A DNA stretch of 64,000 nucleotides from Nocardioides iriomotensis (GTDB taxonomy: Bacteria > Actinomycetota > Actinomycetes > Propionibacteriales > Nocardioidaceae): positions 124,001 to 188,000 of the forward strand of contig NZ_SDPU01000001.1 of NCBI RefSeq assembly GCF_004168035.1, given 5' to 3'. The notes under the pieces are model-generated. The model was not told the DNA's origin. It did not search any database and was given only the letters and a program-made list of their open reading frames with translations. The translations under genes were made by a program, and so were the position numbers. Of the stretch, positions 37,347-45,071 are shown piece by piece. Position 1 is the first letter of the stretch. Each line of letters opens with the position of its first letter.

Positions 37347-38587
37347 GCAACCACCAGACCGACGACCTGACGCGCGCCCTGCGCGCGCGGTCCGAGGACA
37401 TGACCGGCACCCACGTGGCGTTCGAGGACGTCAAGGGTCGCGCCCGCGGCATCCGGCGCCGGCGCCGCGCCGCGAGCGGCATCGCGGTCGCCGCGGTCGC
37501 GCTGGCCGTGGCGGTGCCGATGGGGATCAACCTGGGCGGCGTCGACAACGGCCAGCGCCCGCTGCCCGCCGACCAGCCGACGACGACCACCGAGCCGACC
37601 GGCCCGGTCACCCCCACGCCCCAGGGGCCGGTGGAGATCGACGCGGCCAAGGCGCCACGCGGCGAGGACCCGGCGATCCTCTACGCGACCGGCACCACGC
37701 TGCACCGGCCCGACGGGCCGCAGGTGGAGCTGCCGAAGCAGTACTCCTACCTGCTGCCGTACGCCGACGGCGTGATGGGCTTCTACGGTCCCGACGGCAT
37801 CACGGACTTCATCGACGGCGAGGGCAACCTCACCGACCAGGGGCCGTACACCGGCATGAGCGGGGCGATCTCGAGCGACGGCGAGCGCCTGGCGACCTGG
37901 GTGAGCGCAGTGGGCGCCGGCGGAGCAGTCGACCTCGCGCTCTGGCCCCGGTCGGGGGCGAACCCGGAGAACGGCTACACCAGCAACGTCGTCGCGATGC
38001 GTGGCGACATGCAGCTGGCCGGCTTCGTGGGACCCGAGACGGTCGCCTACAACCTCACGGTGAGCACCAACCAGGGCGCCACCCAGACGCCGTACGTCAC
38101 GGACTGGACCAGCGAGCCGCGCGAGCTGACCTCGCTCATGGACGTCCGCGGCGCCAACGACGTGACCGGTGTGGTGTCCGGGTTGACCACGGTCGACTAC
38201 GGCAAGAACGAGTACTGCTTCGCCGTCGTGAAGGCCGTGTCCGACACGGTGGTGTGGGACACCTGCGACTACCGGCTCGGCCGGTTCAGTCCCGACGGGA
38301 AGTACGTCCTCGGCGTCGACCCGGAGTCGGACGGCCTCGGCGGCAAGGGCGTCACGATCCTCGACGCGGAGACCGGCGAGGTGGTCGCGGAGTTCCAGAC
38401 GGAGGACCGGGCGTTCATGCAGGACGCGATCTGGGAGTCGCGCTCGACGGTGCTGGCGCCGGTCATGCAGGACGGCGCCTGGTTCCTGGTCCGGATGCGG
38501 CCGGACGGCACGGTGGAGAAGGCGCTCGACGCCTCGCGCGAGGGCTACGACGACTCGTCACCGTGGAGGTTCCAGTACACCCCGTAG
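37343..38587 (+). CDS. Membrane-anchored TolB-like protein, probable anti-sigma partner
   Basis: 414 residues from an ATG overlapping the sigma stop. A cytoplasmic part of about 45 residues ends in a basic cluster (RGIRRRRRAASG), then one membrane helix (IAVAAVALAVAVPMGINLGG). A Pro/Thr linker (TTTTEPTGPVTPTPQGP) leads to an outer domain of about 300 residues rich in beta-strand repeats (LATWVSAVG, GRFSPDGKYVLGVDPESD), like a TolB propeller. There is no zinc-binding ZAS motif, so control of sigma through the short inner part is inference from gene coupling and topology. Confidence 0.7.
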   Translation: MSNHQTDDLTRALRARSEDMTGTHVAFEDVKGRARGIRRRRRAASGIAVAAVALAVAVPMGINLGGVDNGQRPLPADQPTTTTEPTGPVTPTPQGPVEIDAAKAPRGEDPAILYATGTTLHRPDGPQVELPKQYSYLLPYADGVMGFYGPDGITDFIDGEGNLTDQGPYTGMSGAISSDGERLATWVSAVGAGGAVDLALWPRSGANPENGYTSNVVAMRGDMQLAGFVGPETVAYNLTVSTNQGATQTPYVTDWTSEPRELTSLMDVRGANDVTGVVSGLTTVDYGKNEYCFAVVKAVSDTVVWDTCDYRLGRFSPDGKYVLGVDPESDGLGGKGVTILDAETGEVVAEFQTEDRAFMQDAIWESRSTVLAPVMQDGAWFLVRMRPDGTVEKALDASREGYDDSSPWRFQYTP

Positions 38588-38597
38588 TCGGCGGTCG

Positions 38598-39653
38598 TCA
38601 CGCCGTGACGAGCGTGACGGGCATGGAGGAGTCCGCGGGCAGGTCCAGCATCGACGGCTGACGCCCGCGGCTCACCAGCTCCGAGCCCAGCGCCGCCACC
38701 ATCGCACCGTTGTCGGTGCACAGCCCGGGCCGCGGCACGCGCACCCGGATCCCGCGAGCGGCCGCCCGCTCCTCGGCCATCCCCCGGAGCCGGGAGTTGG
38801 CGGCCACGCCGCCGCCGATGAGGATGTCCTGGATCCCGTCGGCGGCGGCCGCGTCGATGGCCTTGCGGGTCAGCACGTCGCAGACCGCCTCCTGGAAGGA
38901 CGCCGCGACGTCGGCCACCGGGACCGGCTCCCCCGACGCCTCGCGCGCCTCGACCCAGCGCGCGACGGCCGTCTTGAGACCGGAGAAGGAGAAGTCGAAG
39001 CGGTGCCGCTCCAGGTCGCGCCGGGAGGTCAGGCCGCGCGGGAAGTCGATCGCCACCGAGGACCCCGACCGCGCCTCGCGGTCGATGTGCGGCCCGCCGG
39101 GGAAGGGCAGGCCGAGCAGCCGGGCGACCTTGTCGAAGGCCTCACCGGCGGCGTCGTCGATCGTCTGCCCCATGGGTACGACGTCCGTCGTCACGTCGCT
39201 GACGCGCAGCAGCGACGAGTGCCCGCCGCTGACCAGCATCGCGATGCACGGCTCAGGCAGCGGGCCGTGCTCGAGCTGGTCGACGGCGACGTGCGCGGCG
39301 AGGTGGTTGACGCCGTACAGCGGCTTGCCGAGGCCGATCGCCAGCGCCTTGGCCGCGGCGACCCCGACGAGCAGGGCGCCGGCGAGCCCGGGGCCGCTGG
39401 TGACGGCGACCGCGTCGACGTCGTGCATGCCGATGCCCGCGGTCTCGCAGGCCCGCTCGATCGTCGGCACCATCGCCTCGAGGTGCGCCCGCGAGGCGAC
39501 CTCGGGCACCACCCCGCCGAAGCGGGCGTGCTCGTCCACCGAGGACGCGACGGCGTCGGCCAGGAGAGTGTGGCCGCGGACGATGCCGACACCGGTCTCG
39601 TCGCAGGACGTCTCGATGCCGAGGACCAGGGGCTGCTCGGTCGGCGGGGTCAC
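38598..39653 (-). CDS. tsaD: tRNA N6-adenosine threonylcarbamoyltransferase
   Basis: 351 residues from GTG at 39653; an ATG at 39686 would add 11 residues that fit nothing and would overlap the small gene upstream. Opening [16 protein letters not shown], metal-binding [12 protein letters not shown] (His-x-x-x-His), [12 protein letters not shown] and [12 protein letters not shown] are TsaD marks. It transfers threonylcarbamoyl to A37 of ANN-reading tRNAs, with TsaB and TsaE, both encoded upstream. Only 4 bp separate it from the 50-residue gene. Confidence 0.96.
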   Translation of the reverse strand: MTPPTEQPLVLGIETSCDETGVGIVRGHTLLADAVASSVDEHARFGGVVPEVASRAHLEAMVPTIERACETAGIGMHDVDAVAVTSGPGLAGALLVGVAAAKALAIGLGKPLYGVNHLAAHVAVDQLEHGPLPEPCIAMLVSGGHSSLLRVSDVTTDVVPMGQTIDDAAGEAFDKVARLLGLPFPGGPHIDREARSGSSVAIDFPRGLTSRRDLERHRFDFSFSGLKTAVARWVEAREASGEPVPVADVAASFQEAVCDVLTRKAIDAAAADGIQDILIGGGVAANSRLRGMAEERAAARGIRVRVPRPGLCTDNGAMVAALGSELVSRGRQPSMLDLPADSSMPVTLVTA

Positions 39654-39657
39654 CCGG

Positions 39658-39810
39658 TCATTGTGTCTCGCCCAGGAGGATCGCATCGATCCGGTCCTGG
39701 CACAGGTGCTCCGCGGGCACGTCGACCGCGGCGGCCATGAGCTCGGCCGTCAGTGCGATCTCCTCCACCAGCTCGTCGTCCTGCAGCGTCACGTCGAGCG
39801 CGTCGTTCAC
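39658..39810 (-). CDS. 50-residue acidic helical protein between GAF-ANTAR and tsaD genes
   Basis: Begins at GTG with a good ribosome site (GGGAGGT, six bases away) and ends TGA 4 bp before tsaD. The product starts [18 protein letters not shown], contains [18 protein letters not shown] and ends [12 protein letters not shown]; it is acidic and should be mostly helical, with one Cys. The good start site and tight spacing argue that it is translated. Similar short helical proteins ending in an (E/D)xIDxxLG-like motif occur in actinobacteria, to my knowledge with no proven role. It may be a regulator, or help translate tsaD. Confidence 0.7.
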   Translation of the reverse strand: MNDALDVTLQDDELVEEIALTAELMAAAVDVPAEHLCQDRIDAILLGETQ

Positions 39811-39902
39811 GTCGAGACCTCCCGTTCTCGTCCACCGGGACCAACGAGGCGGACGCCGTCTGGTTAGTGGTCCGTCCGGGTGGTTCGGATGGCCCGAACG
39901 GG

Positions 39903-40622
39903 CTATGTCATCGACAGCGGCGGCTCGTCGGCCCCAGGCATCGCGCCCGTGTCGACGAGCTCCGTGGCGACGTCGCGCAGCTTGAGGTTGTGCACGCTCG
40001 AGAAGCGCTTGAGGACCTCGAAGGCGCCGTTGACGCCGAGGTGGTAGCGCTCCATCAGGATGCCCTGGGCGACGCCGATGACGTGGCGCGACTCGAGGGC
40101 CGCCCGCAGCCCGCTGATCTCGGTGACGGCGCCGAGAGCGGCGGCGGCGTGCCCGGCGAAGAGCACCGCGAGCTCGATGTCGTCATCGTCGCCGAACGCG
40201 AACGCGTCCTCGCTGTACAGGTTGAGGCTGCCGAGGTGCTTGCCCTGACCGACGAGCCGGATGCTCAGCACCGACCGGATCCCGAGGTCGTGCGCGGCGG
40301 CCGACCAGCGCGGCCAGCGGCCGTCCGCGGCCAGGTCGCCCGAGCGGTGCACCGGCTCCGGGTCGTGGTCGAGCACGCCGGGCCCCTCGTCGAGGTCCGC
40401 CATGAGCGTGTCGCAGCGGCCGGCCAGATCGTCACTCGCGGCGAGGCTGGCGAAGCCGTTGCCCCGCCCGTCGTGCGCCATCACGCTGACGTGGTGAGCC
40501 CCGCTCAGGAGGGTGCGGGCCCGGTTGACGACGTCCTGCAGGACGGGCTCAGGCTGCTCGTGCGCGAGCAGCTCCTCCACCATCCGGGCAAGCTCGAGGG
40601 CAAGAGGGTCGACAGGAGGCAC
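39903..40622 (-). CDS. GAF and ANTAR domain protein (RNA-binding antiterminator type)
   Basis: 239 residues from GTG. The GAF sensor covers about 20-160 (VSVMAHDGRGNGFASLAASD, IRSVLSIRLVGQGKHLGSLN). The ANTAR domain covers about 170-225: LRAALESRHVIGVAQGILME then ALEVLKRFSS-like FEVLKRFSSVHNLKLRDVA. The Ala/Gly-rich helix with Q-G-I-L-M is the core of ANTAR. ANTAR proteins bind paired hairpins in mRNA and stop termination. It interrupts the rimI-tsaD gene order by 82 and 92-bp gaps, so it could act on the tsaD message. Confidence 0.88.
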   Translation of the reverse strand: MPPVDPLALELARMVEELLAHEQPEPVLQDVVNRARTLLSGAHHVSVMAHDGRGNGFASLAASDDLAGRCDTLMADLDEGPGVLDHDPEPVHRSGDLAADGRWPRWSAAAHDLGIRSVLSIRLVGQGKHLGSLNLYSEDAFAFGDDDDIELAVLFAGHAAAALGAVTEISGLRAALESRHVIGVAQGILMERYHLGVNGAFEVLKRFSSVHNLKLRDVATELVDTGAMPGADEPPLSMT

Positions 40623-40704
40623 GGGTGGGTTCTTCCTGGAACGTGCTGCCTCGCGCCGTGCTCTCGACGGAGAGGAGTCCGCAGGTTATCGCGTGCCGGC
40701 GGGA

Positions 40705-41166
40705 TCAGCCGAGCAAGGGTGGCGCCGTGTCGCGCGCGAGCACGACCGCGTCGCTGCCGTCCCGGTAGTAGCGCCGACGCCGGTCGATCTCGGCGAACCC
40801 CTCGGCCCCGTAGAAGGCCAGGGCACCGTCGTTGTCGGCACTGACCTCGAGCAGCACGCGTCCCGCTCCGTCGGCGGCAGCGCGCGAGAGAGCAACAGCC
40901 AGGAGGGCGTGGGCGAGGCCGGCACGCCGGTGGTCGGGACGTACGGCGATCCGCTGGAGGTCGCTGACGTCGCCGACGGTCCGGGTGACGGCGTAGCCGA
41001 CCACGGCCGGCCCGGCCTCGACGACCCACGCCGCCCGGTGCGGGCCGGTGAGCTCCTCGGCGACCTGGCCGTCGGTCCAGCCGTCCGGGCCGAACAGGTG
41101 CCGGTCGAGCTCCGCGACCGCGGCGACGTCGTCGGCGGTCGCGGGCCTCGGCGCCGGGGCGGTCAC
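40705..41166 (-). CDS. rimI: RimI-type GNAT acetyltransferase
   Basis: 153 residues from a GTG overlapping the tsaB stop (GTGA). GNAT loop VRPDHRRAGLAHALLAVAL carries R-x-x-G-x-A, then LLEVSADNDGALAFYGAEGF, the RimI-specific form. RimI acetylates the N-terminus of ribosomal protein S18 in enterobacteria; in actinobacteria it is regularly found between tsaB and tsaD and may acetylate other N-termini as well. The identification rests on sequence and on this position. Confidence 0.88.
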   Translation of the reverse strand: MTAPAPRPATADDVAAVAELDRHLFGPDGWTDGQVAEELTGPHRAAWVVEAGPAVVGYAVTRTVGDVSDLQRIAVRPDHRRAGLAHALLAVALSRAAADGAGRVLLEVSADNDGALAFYGAEGFAEIDRRRRYYRDGSDAVVLARDTAPPLLG

Positions 41167-41801
41167 GAGACCTTCTTGGGCTTCCCAGGGGTCGCGGCGT
41201 CGGGCCGGCGCAGGTACAAGGGCTCGGGATCGAGCAGCTCGGCGCGCTCGTCGGTGACGACCTGCGCGAGCCAGCGCGCGTCGGGGTGCTCCGGCGCGAC
41301 GGCCCGCGGGAAGGCGTCGGGGTAGAGCAGTGCGCCCCGTCCGACCACGGGTCCGTCGGTCGCGACGTCGCCCGGGCGGGAGACGTGCGGCCCGTCGAGG
41401 CGCCGCCCCTCCTCGTCGTACGACGCCCAGTAGACCTCCTTGCGGCGGGCGTCGGTCGCGACCAGGAACGGCCCGTCGACCGTGCCCTGGTCGACCGCCT
41501 GGGCGGCGAGCACGTCGAGCGTGCAGACGCCGTACACCGGGATGTCGAGCACGGCCGCCAGCGTGCGCGCGGTGACCAGGCCGACGCGCAGCCCGGTGAA
41601 CGGCCCCGGCCCGACGCCGACGGCGATCGCCGTCACGTCCTGGCGCGGCACCCAGGTCTCGTCGAGGACGGCCTGGATCGCGGGGGCGAGAAGCTCGCCG
41701 TGGCGCATCGCGTCGACGGTCGTGGACGACGCGACCACACGCTCGCCGTCGTGCAGGGCCACCGTGACGGCGGGGGTGGCGGTGTCGAACGCGAGCAGCA
41801 C
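41163..41801 (-). CDS. tsaB: tRNA threonylcarbamoyladenosine biosynthesis protein TsaB
   Basis: 212 residues. MLLAFDTATPAVTVALHDGE at the N-terminus and VGVGPGPFTGLRVGLVTART near residue 62 are diagnostic for TsaB, a degenerate relative of TsaD without the metal-binding His pair. It scaffolds the TsaB-TsaD-TsaE complex for t6A synthesis. The start is GTG. Gap to the TsaE fusion gene is 10 bp, and rimI overlaps its end. Confidence 0.94.
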   Translation of the reverse strand: MLLAFDTATPAVTVALHDGERVVASSTTVDAMRHGELLAPAIQAVLDETWVPRQDVTAIAVGVGPGPFTGLRVGLVTARTLAAVLDIPVYGVCTLDVLAAQAVDQGTVDGPFLVATDARRKEVYWASYDEEGRRLDGPHVSRPGDVATDGPVVGRGALLYPDAFPRAVAPEHPDARWLAQVVTDERAELLDPEPLYLRRPDAATPGKPKKVS

Positions 41802-41811
41802 GCGGACGAGG

Positions 41812-42768
41812 TTACGCGAGCGCGCCGGTGAGGAGGTGCGCGAGCCCGGCGCCGGCCCAGCGGGCGCCGACCGGCACGAACGTCACGGTGCGGGCGTCCT
41901 CGACGTCGTCGCCGCGGCCCCGGGTGATCCGGACCTCGAGGCGCGTGTCGGCCAGGCCTTCGGCGACGCCCTCGCCCCACTCGACCACCGTGACCGCCTC
42001 GTCGAGCGAGGCGTCGAGGTCGAGGTCGTCGAGCTCGTCGAGCCGGGTTCCTGAGCCTGTCGAAGGGCCGCCGAGGCGGTATGCGTCGACGTGCACCAGA
42101 GGCGGCCCGTCGTCGAGCGACGGGTGCACCCGGGAGATGACAAAGGTCGGCGAGGTGACGTCGCCGCGCACCCCGAGGCCGACGCCGACGCCCTGGGTGA
42201 ACGTCGTCTTGCCGGCGCCGAGGTCGCCGCTGAGGATCACCAGGTCGCCGGGCCGCAGCGTCTCGGCAAGCCGCTCGCCGAGGCAGCGGGCCTCGTCGGG
42301 CGAGCGGGTCTCGACGGTCACCGGCAGCACCTTGACCAGCGTGACCAGGGGGTGGTCGCGCTCGGCCTCGACGTACCCGAGGTGGTGCCAGAACCGCAGC
42401 GTGCGCGGCAGCTCGGCGCGGGCGAGCACGCGGGTCGCGGCGTAGCCGTGCTCGGCGGCGAACCGCTCGGCGTGCCGCACCAGGGCGCGGGCGACCCCGC
42501 GGCCCTGCGCGTCGGGGTGGACGGCGACGCGGCGCAGGCCGAGCAGGTGGTGCTCGTCGTCGAGCGGGTCGAAGAGCAGCGCGCCGACCGGTCCGAGCTC
42601 GGAGGTGACGAGCAGCCCACCGTGGTCGGCGAGCGCGGTCGCGACCGACTCGACCGTCTCGTCGGGTGCGGACGACGGCGGGTCGAGCACCTCGCGCGCG
42701 CCGAACCCGGCGTGGATCACGGCGACGACGTCGTCGGCCGCCTCGGGGCCGACGGTCTGCACATTCAT
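41812..42768 (-). CDS. tsaE: GNAT acetyltransferase - TsaE ATPase fusion
   Basis: 318 residues. The first 155 are a GNAT domain (LRRVAVHPDAQGRGVARALV, with Q-G-R-G-V-A). From about 160 it is TsaE: TRSPDEARCLGERLAETLRP, Walker A LSGDLGAGKTTFTQGVG, switch region DVTSPTFVISRVHP, and VHVDAYRLGG with VVEWGEGVAE near the end. TsaE drives the t6A complex with ATP. A 24-bp REP-like sequence inserted at 42046-42069 adds PSTGSGTR between the DAYRLGG motif and the next helix, in frame. The start ATG shares one base with the hydrolase stop. Confidence 0.92.
   Translation of the reverse strand: MNVQTVGPEAADDVVAVIHAGFGAREVLDPPSSAPDETVESVATALADHGGLLVTSELGPVGALLFDPLDDEHHLLGLRRVAVHPDAQGRGVARALVRHAERFAAEHGYAATRVLARAELPRTLRFWHHLGYVEAERDHPLVTLVKVLPVTVETRSPDEARCLGERLAETLRPGDLVILSGDLGAGKTTFTQGVGVGLGVRGDVTSPTFVISRVHPSLDDGPPLVHVDAYRLGGPSTGSGTRLDELDDLDLDASLDEAVTVVEWGEGVAEGLADTRLEVRITRGRGDDVEDARTVTFVPVGARWAGAGLAHLLTGALA
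42046..42069 (-). repeat. REP-like sequence inside the tsaE reading frame
   Basis: GGTTCCTGAGCCTGTCGAAGGGCC on the plus strand (24 bases at 42046-42069, core CCTGAGCCTGTCGAAGGG). Its reverse, CCCTTCGACAGGCTCAGG, is a sequence I know as a very common intergenic repeat in several actinobacterial genera. Here it lies within a gene and codes for GPSTGSGT in the tsaE frame. Confidence 0.6.
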
Positions 42769-43859
42769 CACGATGCCTTGCGTCCTGCCTGTGTCTCGGC
42801 CTCGTCGAGGAGGTCCTGGAGGGCGGCGTTGACCTTGTCGGCGCGCTCGAGGATCACCATGTGACCGGCGCCCGTCGCCTCGACGAGCCGTGCACTCGGG
42901 ACCTGCTTGGCCATCTTGCGGCTGTGCCCGACGGACGTGAGGAGGTCCTTGGTGCCGCACAGGATCGTCGTCGGGATCCGCGCGAGCGGCGTCAGCACGG
43001 CGTACTTGTCGAGCTTCTCGAAGTTGGGGAAGAACTCCGCCAGCACCTCGAACGGCGTGCCGCCCAGCATGTTGTCGACGAACTCCACGTAGGAGGCGGG
43101 GACGTCGTCGCCGAAGGCGAAGGTGTCGGTCACCAGGAAGCCGATGTTGGAGCCGCTGCGGCGCGCCCTGTCGACGAGCTGGGGCGCCCGGGCGAGACCG
43201 GCGATCAGCCGCGGCCCGACCAGGCTGCCCACGGAGTCGGGGATGTAGGTGCTGATGATCCGGTGCGGCCGCAGCCCGCCGGCGGTCGTCGAGATGAGCG
43301 CCGTACCGACGACGCGGTCGCCGAACATCTCGGGGTGCTGCTCGGCGAGCGCCATGATCGTCATGCCGCCCATCGAGTGGCCGACGAGCACGACGGGACC
43401 CGTGGGCACGAGCTCGTCGAGCACGGTGAGCAGGTCGCGGCCGAGCTGGTCGATCGTGGCGTCGTCGCGGTGCGACCGGTCGGAGCGGCCGTGCGAGCGC
43501 TGGTCGTAGAACACCATGCGGCGCTTGCCCCGGAACGCCGCGCGCTGGAAGTGCCAGCAGTCGAGGTTCAGCGCGTAGCCGTGGACGAACACCAGCGTCG
43601 CCTCGTCGGGCAGGTGCGTGCCGCCCGCGGCCTGGTCGGCGTACGGCGCGATCTCGTCGACCTCGGCGTACAGCTCGACGTCGCCGTCGACCTCGATCCG
43701 GCGGACGTTGCCGCGCAGGCCGCCGAGCTCGTCGGCGCCGGTCGCGCCGGCCTTGCGGGCCCGCACGACACGTCGCTCGACGACGACCCCGGTGGTCACC
43801 GCGGCCGCGGCGGCGGCCAGGCCGGCTCCGGCGAGCCCCAGCAGGCGTCGCTTCCTCAC
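42768..43859 (-). CDS. Alpha/beta hydrolase with N-terminal membrane anchor
   Basis: 363 residues from a GTG overlapping the alr stop (GTGA). Basic start RKRRLLGLAG leads to a hydrophobic segment (AGLAAAAAAVTTGVVV), probably a membrane anchor. The hydrolase fold has LVFVHGYALNLDCWHFQ (oxyanion), the nucleophile elbow LVGHSMGGMTIMALA near residue 160, and final His in TGAGHMVILER. It regularly lies between alr and tsaE in Nocardioides-type genomes. The substrate is unknown; an ester or amide in the envelope is plausible. Confidence 0.88.
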   Translation of the reverse strand: MRKRRLLGLAGAGLAAAAAAVTTGVVVERRVVRARKAGATGADELGGLRGNVRRIEVDGDVELYAEVDEIAPYADQAAGGTHLPDEATLVFVHGYALNLDCWHFQRAAFRGKRRMVFYDQRSHGRSDRSHRDDATIDQLGRDLLTVLDELVPTGPVVLVGHSMGGMTIMALAEQHPEMFGDRVVGTALISTTAGGLRPHRIISTYIPDSVGSLVGPRLIAGLARAPQLVDRARRSGSNIGFLVTDTFAFGDDVPASYVEFVDNMLGGTPFEVLAEFFPNFEKLDKYAVLTPLARIPTTILCGTKDLLTSVGHSRKMAKQVPSARLVEATGAGHMVILERADKVNAALQDLLDEAETQAGRKAS

Positions 43860-45043
43860 GCGGTGTCCTCCCGGTCGTCGTCGGTGCGGTCGCTGTCGAT
43901 GTGCACCCGGGGCATCCTTCCCGGCTGGCGTGCGCCCATGCGCGTGACGATCTCGTAGCTGATCGTGCCGCACGCGTCGGCCCAGTCCTGCGCGGTGGGT
44001 GCGCCGTCGCGGCCGTCGCCGACGAGGACCACCTCGTCGCCCGTCGCGACGTCGTCGTCGCCGAGGTCGACGACGATCTGGTCCATGCACACCCGGCCGA
44101 GAACGGGACGGCGGAGGCCGGCCACGAGCACCTCGGCGCGGGAGGAGGCGTGCCGCGGGACGCCGTCGCCGTACCCCATCGGCACCACGCCGACGGTGGT
44201 GTCGCGCGCGGTGACGTAGGTGTGGCCGTACGAGACGCCGGAGCCCGCGCGGACGCGCTTGACCAGCGCGAGCCGTCCTCGCACGGTCATCGCGGGCACC
44301 AGGCCGAGGTCGTCCGAGCTCGCCTCGTCGGGCGCCGGGGTGAGGCCGTACGACGCGATGCCGCAGCGGACGAGGTCGAAGCGGGACGAGGGGCGCAGCA
44401 GCGCCGCCGCCGAGTTGGCGAGATGCACCACCTCGGGCTCGATGCCGACGGCCTCGACGGTCTGCAGCGCGGCGAGGAACGCCTGCTCCTGCTCGTCGTT
44501 GGCGGGGTGCTTCGGCTCGTCGGAGCAGGCGAAGTGCGACCAGACGCCGGTGACCCGGACCGCCCCGGACTCCTCGGCGGCGGCTGCGGCCTCGACCAGG
44601 CCGGGCCACAGATCGAGCGTCGAGCCGCCTCGTGAGAGGCCGGTGTCGACCTTGAGCTGGACGCGCGCGGGGACACCGATGTCGCGGGCGGTCATCGCGA
44701 TCGCGTCGAGCTCGGCGACGGTGTAGGCGGTCACGTCGACGCCGGCCTCCAGGCAGGCCTCGTAGCGCTCGCCCGGGACGGTCAGCCAGGTCAGGATCGG
44801 TCCGGTGTCGCCCGCCGCGCGCAGCGCCAGCGCCTCCTCCATGACGGCCACACCGAGCCAGTCGGCGCCACCCTCGCGGGCGGCCCGCGCGGACTCGACG
44901 ATGCCGTGCCCGTAGCCGTCGGCCTTGACCACGGTCATCATCCGCGGTTCACCGACGGCGCGCTTGAGCGTCGCGACGTTGTGCCGGATCGCGGCGACGT
45001 CGACGACGACCTCGGCGCGACCGTGGTGCTCGGGGCTGGTCAT
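43856..45043 (-). CDS. alr: Alanine racemase
   Basis: 395 residues. The PLP lysine is Lys40 in TVVKADGYGHGIVESARAA. Middle motifs AVMEEALALRAAG and KVDTGLSRGG, then GIASYGLTPAP and the catalytic Tyr region GSGVSYGHTYVTARD; CMDQIVVDLG near the end. It provides D-alanine for peptidoglycan. The hydrolase gene overlaps its end and nnr lies 28 bp upstream on the same strand, the common actinobacterial order nnr-alr-tsaE-tsaB. Confidence 0.96.
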   Translation of the reverse strand: MTSPEHHGRAEVVVDVAAIRHNVATLKRAVGEPRMMTVVKADGYGHGIVESARAAREGGADWLGVAVMEEALALRAAGDTGPILTWLTVPGERYEACLEAGVDVTAYTVAELDAIAMTARDIGVPARVQLKVDTGLSRGGSTLDLWPGLVEAAAAAEESGAVRVTGVWSHFACSDEPKHPANDEQEQAFLAALQTVEAVGIEPEVVHLANSAAALLRPSSRFDLVRCGIASYGLTPAPDEASSDDLGLVPAMTVRGRLALVKRVRAGSGVSYGHTYVTARDTTVGVVPMGYGDGVPRHASSRAEVLVAGLRRPVLGRVCMDQIVVDLGDDDVATGDEVVLVGDGRDGAPTAQDWADACGTISYEIVTRMGARQPGRMPRVHIDSDRTDDDREDTA

Positions 45044-45071
45044 GGCGGTCCCAGTGTCTCAGCCCGGCCGT

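Noticed and set aside
39654-39686. ATG at 39686 as start of tsaD
   Set aside because: It would add [11 protein letters not shown], unlike TsaD proteins, and overlap the small gene's end; GTG at 39653 gives the usual N-terminus.
39811-39902. ANTAR-target double hairpin before the 50-residue gene
   Set aside because: Small stems exist (for example around TCCG-AACCACC-CGGA), but the loops are not hexamers with A1 and G4, so the motif is not supported.
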